Source: Paracoccaceae bacterium (lineage in GTDB: Bacteria; Pseudomonadota; Alphaproteobacteria; Rhodobacterales; Rhodobacteraceae). From it: 7,040 bases of DNA. The position numbers and the translations under genes were made by a program. The stretch spans positions 1 to 7,040 of the forward strand of contig JALWQC010000171.1 in assembly GCA_027080755.1 (NCBI GenBank), in the 5' to 3' direction. Of this stretch, positions 6,459 through 7,040 are shown piece by piece. Numbering within the stretch: the stretch's first letter is position 1; each line of letters starts with the position of its first letter. Under the pieces are notes generated by a model. It had not been told where the DNA came from and did no database searches. It saw nothing but the letters and a program-made list of their open reading frames with translations.

Positions 6459-6719
6459 CACCGCCACGGCCGCGGCGATCGTCTCCCCGGGGCGGCAGGA
6501 GGTACGGGCGCTGTACACCACCAACACGAACGCCCCCCGGGGAAGCCGGGGAGGCGTGTCCAGAAGCTCCACGTGGGGCGGCATAATGCTCGTCACCCGC
6601 ACCAGGTTTAGATCGCCGATCCCGGCCGCCAGCAGCGCCCCGTCGAACGCGTTGAGCCCGGTCAAGCCTTCGGCCGCCCCGGCCGTGAGACACGCCTTCT
6701 TTATTGAGTTCGGCAGCAT
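6456..6719 (-). CDS. pdaD: Pyruvoyl-dependent arginine decarboxylase, N-terminal part, truncated at the junction
   Basis: The first 88 codons match the archaeal-type pyruvoyl-dependent arginine decarboxylase, which makes agmatine from arginine for polyamine synthesis. Recognisable blocks are LPN at 3-5 (after Met-Leu), TAGAAEGLTGLNAFDGALLA, AGIGDLNLVRVTSIMPP and RPGETIAAAVAVG. The proenzyme self-cleaves before a serine that becomes the pyruvoyl group; here that is Ser44 in VTSIMPP, with Thr43 where the M. jannaschii enzyme has Ser52. By eye the match stops at the equivalent of M. jannaschii residue 96 of 165, so the MEY block with catalytic Glu109 is missing. The frame continues to 6165, but that part is antisense to the methyltransferase. 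The ATG is one base after the stop of the upstream 98-codon frame and has no good Shine-Dalgarno, suggesting translational coupling. The product as drawn could not be active. Confidence 0.82.
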
Positions 6720-6720
6720 G

Positions 6721-7017
6721 TCAGGTGGTGGCCGCTTCCGGATCGGTGAAGATATCGCCCTCGATCCGGTCGTTGGGAAGAGAGGGCTGCTCCACCAACT
6801 CTATCCTGAGGAGAGCGGACCGGTACCAAATCTCCCGGGGTCCGGGCACGCGCTTGATCGGCAAGAACTCCCAGGACCGCATGGTCTCGATGTAGGGCCA
6901 GTTGACGTAATCGTGGAAGTCGTCCCGGATCTCGGTGAACACCGCTCCCCAGCTCCGGATCTCCCGCTGGATCGCCCGCCACTTCTCAAGCGAGGCCTCC
7001 CGATGGGTGAGTCCCAT
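6721..7017 (-). CDS. Unrecognised 98-aa protein upstream of the arginine decarboxylase (5' end may lie outside window)
   Basis: I do not recognise this protein. It is soluble-looking and rich in Trp, Arg, Glu and Ile (DDFHDYVNWPYIETMRSWEF), with no membrane segment, signal peptide or cysteine. An amphipathic, charged N-terminal helix (HREASLEKWRAIQREI) precedes a beta-like C-terminal half (IWYRSALLRIELVE). Reasons to think it real are natural composition, GC-rich third positions and a stop just one base before the decarboxylase ATG, as in an operon. Nine of its eleven arginine codons are CGG. The ATG at 7017 has no clear Shine-Dalgarno, and the frame is open upstream to the window edge, so this Met may be internal to a longer protein. 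A role with polyamine metabolism is only guilt by association. Confidence 0.55.
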   Translation of the reverse strand: MGLTHREASLEKWRAIQREIRSWGAVFTEIRDDFHDYVNWPYIETMRSWEFLPIKRVPGPREIWYRSALLRIELVEQPSLPNDRIEGDIFTDPEAATT

Positions 7018-7040
7018 GTAACCGGCGCTTCCCGGCCCGG

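Noticed and set aside
5620..6693. 357-codon minus-strand frame across the methyltransferase and decarboxylase
   Set aside because: It crosses the junction in a frame that is neither gene; the composition is Gly/Arg-rich low-complexity mirror sequence.
6433..7040. Continuation of the methyltransferase frame to the window end
   Set aside because: The frame is open, but beyond about 6430 it reads as antisense of the arginine decarboxylase and the 98-aa gene, with no SAM-binding motif or catalytic Cys.
6430..7040. Mobile element or genomic island boundary
   Set aside because: No terminal repeats, tRNA end, integrase or transposase are visible, and the loss of both gene ends at one point fits a chimeric join better.

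Overview
The window reads as two unlike pieces of DNA joined near position 6430-6460. Bases 1 to about 6430 look like the chromosome of an alphaproteobacterium, most likely Rhodobacterales or a close relative. The reasons are a high but mixed GC content, CGC as the main arginine codon, tightly packed genes with ATGA overlaps, and protein sequences that read like that group. Bases from about 6460 to 7040 are more uniformly GC-rich, use CGG for nearly all arginines and encode a pyruvoyl-dependent arginine decarboxylase of the archaeal/Gram-positive kind. The host assignment rests on by-eye recognition only.

Layout. Bases 2-202 (+) are the 3' end of a rhodanese-type sulfurtransferase, meeting tail to tail with a four-gene minus-strand operon. 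In order of transcription the operon holds a FAD-binding subunit (3167-4030), a [2Fe-2S] subunit (2694-3170), a molybdopterin-binding catalytic subunit (448-2697) and a MoaD/ThiS-like sulfur-carrier protein (199-444). The subunit order FAD / Fe-S / Mo is that of coxMSL, but the catalytic loop lacks the CO dehydrogenase cysteine, so this is a molybdenum hydroxylase of unknown substrate. Electrons would pass from substrate at Mo through two [2Fe-2S] clusters to FAD. The MoaD-like protein and perhaps the rhodanese may act in cofactor sulfur chemistry.

The 108-bp gap upstream of the operon (4031-4138) holds a strong Shine-Dalgarno, a -10-like TACAAT and two copies of a GCAATATTGC-type palindrome forming a larger dyad, a plausible operator. 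Next comes a 503-aa DHA2-family MFS drug exporter on the minus strand (4139-5650). A 137-bp divergent intergenic region with a perfect 14-bp palindrome separates it from a plus-strand TrmA/RumA-type RNA (uracil-5-)-methyltransferase that starts at 5788.

The methyltransferase loses family resemblance around 6430, before its SAM-binding and catalytic domain. The arginine decarboxylase arrives from the other side on the minus strand and loses family resemblance at about 6456, before its catalytic glutamate region. Both genes are cut at the same C-rich spot, which points to a chimeric contig or an illegitimate recombination junction. Upstream of the decarboxylase, one base away, is a 98-codon reading frame that I do not recognise. 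No tRNA, rRNA, CRISPR array or insertion sequence is visible, and no gene-free stretch exceeds 300 bases.
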